Shown one piece after another: positions 60,081 to 64,000 of a stretch of DNA of 64,000 nt. The stretch spans positions 69,823,001-69,887,000 of the forward strand of contig NC_088931.1 in NCBI RefSeq assembly GCF_038396675.1. The letters are read 5' to 3'. The position numbers and the translations under genes are program-made. A model generated the notes under the pieces. The model saw only the letters and a program-made list of their open reading frames with translations, did not search any database and was not told the DNA's origin. How positions within the stretch are numbered: position 1 is the stretch's first letter; every line of letters begins with the position of its first letter. The stretch is from Hydra vulgaris. Taxonomy: Eukaryota > Cnidaria > Hydrozoa > Anthoathecata > Hydridae.

Positions 60081-60620
60081 ACACTGTCCTCCAAAGCAAA
60101 AAATAGTTTTTCTACTTTAATTACTAATTAGAGCAACTTTTTTTAATTATGTTTTAAATGGTTAATATCATATATAAGAAAAAAGATTTGAACATAATAA
60201 GACTACTTGAAAATGAATAAACGTGTTTTTTTGCTTAAACTGGTATTTTAATGCAAATTTATGGTCTTCCAACTTTTTTATAACTACTCTAAAAAAATAC
60301 TATCAGTCATAATAACTAATAGTTAATTTTTAGGATCATGGAGCATCTTCTCAGCATGGACTCTATGAGTTTATTAATTTTTTCTTGTGTAATCTCATTC
60401 CACGTGGTTTCAATTTTATTACTTTAATTTGATTTATTTCAAACCATTCTTTAACAAGTTTAGAGGTGTGTTTGGGGTCATTGTCTTGTTGAAATGTCCA
60501 TAAAAAAGGCATATTATTATCAGTATGATGAACCACTTTTTCCTTGAGAATATCACGGTAAATATTTGACTTACAATTGACTTGGTAATGGAGTATTTTG
60601 TTGTAATTTCTTTTTGTTTG
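60081..60620 (-). pseudogene. Tc1/mariner transposase 3' part and terminus
   Basis: Minus 60562-60430 encodes YRDILKEKVVHHTDNNMPF then FQQDNDPKHTSKLVKEWFE, the second-Asp block of Tc1/mariner transposases. The Glu block is frameshifted. Downstream a terminus-like TACACTGTCCTCCAAAGCAA starts at 60081. The 5' half is missing. Confidence 0.75.
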
Positions 60621-61557
60621 ACTCCTTACTTATAATCTTTTACAATACATTCTCAAAAAGCAAAATCATAAAATCCAAAACAGCATAAACACGCGACCTC
60701 AAATTAATATTATAATGATTGCAACACTCAATTTTCCTCTCTGGACAAAAATTAATAGTTAGTCTATTCTCATTGGATAAGTATTAATAATTTTAGCACT
60801 AAAATTCCCCTGGATGTTATTTTCACAAGAAGGAATTCTTGCGCGGATGATTTTTCGAGAGTTTTTTAAAGTAACTTAAAAAAGTTGCTAATGTTTTGGA
60901 AGTCACATTAATATACCAAAAGAGGCAAAAAAACGCATTCAGGCTTCGGCAGGAATGGCAGGCTATAACCCGCACCTGCCTCCACACCTGTGCAAATGAG
61001 TTTACACGGGCAAAATAAAGCCGAGCAAAATAAAATTCTTTGGGTAAAAATAAAGTTAAATATTTTAATGTTTTTATTTAGTTATTCTTTTAAAAACTTC
61101 TCAAATGATGAAACTTTGTAAAAGTGTTTGTGTTGTTTTTATAAAAATCAAAAAAGTTATTTCAAACAGCTACAACTGTTCTGTATTATTCTGTGTTATG
61201 TTAAAAGATAAATAGTTAGTATGTTAAAAAAGTTTTTTTGGAAATTTGTAAACTTATACAATAAGAACTGTTAAATAATAAAGACAATTTTTTTTTTGTA
61301 TAATCACACATTTTGCATAATTGATTGATAAACTAGTTTGTTATACTTTAAAGTTGTTTTAATTTATATAATATGCTAATATATAACTTGTTATTAAAAA
61401 TCGAATATCTCATTTATAATCAACTGACTGCTAATGGATTTATAATCATTTTATAATCATTTATAAAATATTTATAATCATTGATTTATAATCATTCTCA
61501 TTTATAATCAACTGGACTGCTAATAGTGTTAATTGAGTGTATGATATAAAGTTATCA

Positions 61558-61924
61558 AGTTATTCATATGCTTATCTGGGTCGAACTCATCAGTGGAAAG
61601 AGCCTTTAGTCTTCTAACAACCCTAATGTCAGACCAAAGATTCAGAATCAACCACAAAACACTTAACGCTATCTTGGCCATTAAAATCAATGATACATAT
61701 TTTAGTGATAATAATAGGTATATAGTAATTGAATGGGTTACTGATATATTTTTACAAAAATAGCTATTTTCGATCCTATAATTCAACCTGCTACAATAGT
61801 AAATGACGAAAAAGAAGACATTGATTACGATAGTTTAAGCAGTGAAAGTGAATGGGAAACATCCGAATCGAATAAAAATGAAGAAACTGCATTAGATTTT
61901 GAAATTGAAGATATTTTAGGCTAA
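61558..61924 (+). pseudogene. hAT transposase C-terminal remnant
   Basis: 61588-61770 encodes SSVERAFSLLTTLMSDQRF and HKTLNAILAIKIND, the hAT dimerisation motif, then VIEWVTDIFLQK and a stop. Shifted by one frame, an acidic tail follows (SSESEWETSESNKNEET ... DFEIEDILG) ending in TAA at 61922-61924. The upstream part of the transposase is absent. Confidence 0.7.
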
Positions 61925-61925
61925 T

Positions 61926-63390
61926 TTATTTAAAATGAAAATTTATAAATAATTTATAACTATATGTATTCCTTTTGTATGATAAAAATAATGCTAAATG
62001 ATTTCTTCATATTTTATTTTCGTTTTTATACCTTTGCAGTATTTAATACATTTAAATATATTTTACAGCAATAATCTTGATATATAAAATAATACTGCAT
62101 TCATTACCCTTCTATTAGTTCTATTCATAAAAAAATGTAAAAAAGATTTATTTTTTTTTAAATTGATATAAGACTTTTTTTTATACACACCTATATTATA
62201 TAAGAAGAATATATTTAAGAATTATATATATCAGAATCTTAAAAAATCTATTTGTACTAAGTCTCTTAGAAATTAACAATTAGATCAAATTTTAACTTAC
62301 ATATCACATCAACATAACATATATTTTCTCTTATTTTTTGAAAAGAATATAAAATCAATTACCAGTTCATAAAAGAGTTTGATAGTAAATTGAACCAAAA
62401 CGATATATAATAAATAATAGAACTCTTTGGTTCAAGGTTTATTTAAAAAAAGGTTTCAATATAATTGTCATTATATCTTTATAGCTTAGAGATATCATAG
62501 TTAAATTTAAAAAATTTAATTTACAAAGCAAAAGAAAAATGAATTAACTAAAGAAGGGCTATAAAAAAATAAGTCAGTATATTAATACTTAAATAACTTA
62601 ATACTTAATACTTAATTAATACTTTAATACTTGCAAAATTTTTTAAGCAAATATCAAGATGGTTGAATAAAGAAACGTAATGGTTGCAAAAGTTGTTTTT
62701 CTGCTATTTTTTGCGTTGCTTGCAAATTATTGGTTTGACTATTTTTGGAATAAATCAACAAAAATCTGATTACGCAACTGATAAAACTGGAGAATAAAAG
62801 AATAAAGTCTGAATGAAAATTGAGAAACAAAACCAAAACAAAAACATAATAACAAAAACTCACTAAGTAGAGCGCACATTAATAACTCTGAACGAAAGAT
62901 AAAATCTTCGAAAAACTATAATTTCAACTTTACACGCATCCAACTATTTAAATGTTATCAAAGTCTTTTTAAATAATTTGTCACTCTCCTACTTGATAAT
63001 AAAGCGATTGTAGAAACTTTTATATACAATGACATTTTCATTTGCAAAGAAGAAGAGAAATAAATGAACTTTTATAATATAATTAAGATCATTTGTTTTT
63101 ATAAAAGAATTATATGATGTATAACAGTTTTTTTATATACTGTTGATTTATTAGAATGATTGATTATATTTTAACATTTGAATAAATTTTTATTTATTAT
63201 TTAATTAATTACTAAACTATTAAATAAAAATTAAATATAAAGAATTATTTAAAAAAAAATGTTAAGTTTTTTTTTTTTGCAAGTTGTTTTTCTGTCTTTT
63301 TATTGCTAAAAATATGGCATGAAACATCAACAAAATAAAATTTCAGAATAAAAAAAAATTTATCAAAACATAATAATTTAAATTTTTCAA
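61926..63390. other. No gene seen
   Basis: AT-rich sequence with runs of TTAATACTT repeats (62575-62635). Minus-strand exons of the phosphatase gene's 5' part were looked for here and not found. Confidence 0.5.
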
Positions 63391-63588
63391 AAAAGCCTGT
63401 GCAAGACTATCTAGGCGGGCGGCCCGCATAGCCTGCGAAGAAGGGATTAGATGGGTTATTTATAGCCCATGCACTCATTTACTCCTGCCGAAGCCTGTGC
63501 ATTTATTCATTTTCAAGTAGTCTTATTAGTCTTACAAATCTTTTTCTTATATGTAATATTACCATTTCTTTCATTTAAGACATAATCA

Positions 63589-63608
63589 GGGGACAGGGGT
63601 GGGGTGGG
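63589..63608 (+). other. G-quadruplex-capable G tract
   Basis: Four G runs with 1-3 base loops (GGGG-ACA-GGGG-T-GGGG-T-GGG), unusual in this AT-rich sequence. Confidence 0.7.
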
Positions 63609-63609
63609 T

Positions 63610-64000
63610 GCTTACCGCCGCCCAAATTATGTTTCTAGAATAGCTCCTGGTTTTTACTAATACCAATAAAAAAATTTTCCAATAGACTGGGATTAGGCTA
63701 TGTTACAGTGGCTTCATATGCAACATTTTTTAATAGACATTGGTTATTTTATGGGCATGCGGTTTTCTCAATGCAGTTTGTTTCATTACCAATAAATTTG
63801 TTGCAAACTCACTGGTAAACTAGTTGGTTGTATGAATTAATATATGATAGAATATTCAGCATTCAACTGTAACTAAGTTTTATTGTATTTCTGTTTAAAA
63901 ATGTTATGGAGCTTATAATGTAATAGAAAATGTCACTTGAGTTTAGGAAAAGGCATCCCTTTTTGGTTTCAACATTTTTGCTGAACAGAGGAAATGAAAA
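63610..64000. other. No gene seen
   Basis: The final stretch has no coding, RNA or repeat feature that I can support. Confidence 0.5.

Larger units (their letters stand above)
60110..63600. repeat. Diverged inverted repeat pair
   Basis: 60130-60226 (ending ATAAGACTACTTGAAAATGA) pairs as reverse complement with 63495-63590. GC-rich inner parts also pair: GGCTTCGGCAGGA at 60948 and TCCTGCCGAAGCC at 63483. Confidence 0.6.

Overview
The window is AT-rich eukaryotic DNA that is densely packed with transposable elements and TA/ATG microsatellites and has long introns. Two host-type multi-exon genes can be assembled on the minus strand from exon sequences with matching splice phases. The overall character (very AT-rich, full of hAT, Tc1/mariner, gypsy and MULE relatives, and a two-domain receptor tyrosine phosphatase of metazoan type) suggests a cnidarian, most likely a Hydra-like genome. 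That organism call is inference.

Layout. 1-6960: a large palindromic repeat. Near its middle is a decayed hAT element (2252-4477) with a perfect 8-bp target duplication; the outer right flank carries a roughly 90-bp satellite. 7315-11843 (minus): a nine-exon MULE-transposase-derived gene of the ZSWIM1/3 type with a SWIM finger and a C-terminal PHD finger. 12984-13054: a foldback; 13540-14005: TA repeats; 14945-15122: a tRNA-derived SINE; 15126-15285: an array of CAACGTTG-type motifs. 15290-20663: a second decayed hAT, split by a 3.2-kb TIR element that encodes a broken zinc-rich transposase. 21390-22054: remnant of a THAP/P-element-like transposase. 22776-26130: a RAG1/Transib-like transposon whose ends look like V(D)J recombination signals.

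26627-59980 (minus) is one gene: the 3' part of a receptor-type protein tyrosine phosphatase, 13 exons and about 892 codons, whose 5' end lies beyond the window. In order it encodes fibronectin-III-like extracellular segments, one transmembrane helix with a KRRK stop-transfer, an active D1 phosphatase domain and an atypical D2 domain. Its introns hold a gypsy remnant, a pair of 228-bp direct repeats, a hAT-type element, a LINE 3' end, an almost complete Tc1 element, a 22-bp minisatellite of about 49 copies, a small TIR element encoding a half RING finger plus a helix-turn-helix, and many TA tracts. 60080-64000 carries fragments of Tc1 and hAT transposases inside a diverged inverted repeat.

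The item I consider most worth attention is the RAG1-like element. It has CACAGTG termini, ACAAAATT nonamer-like boxes set at two different distances (13 and 22 bp), and a transposase that keeps counterparts of all three RAG1 catalytic acids, broken by a single frameshift.
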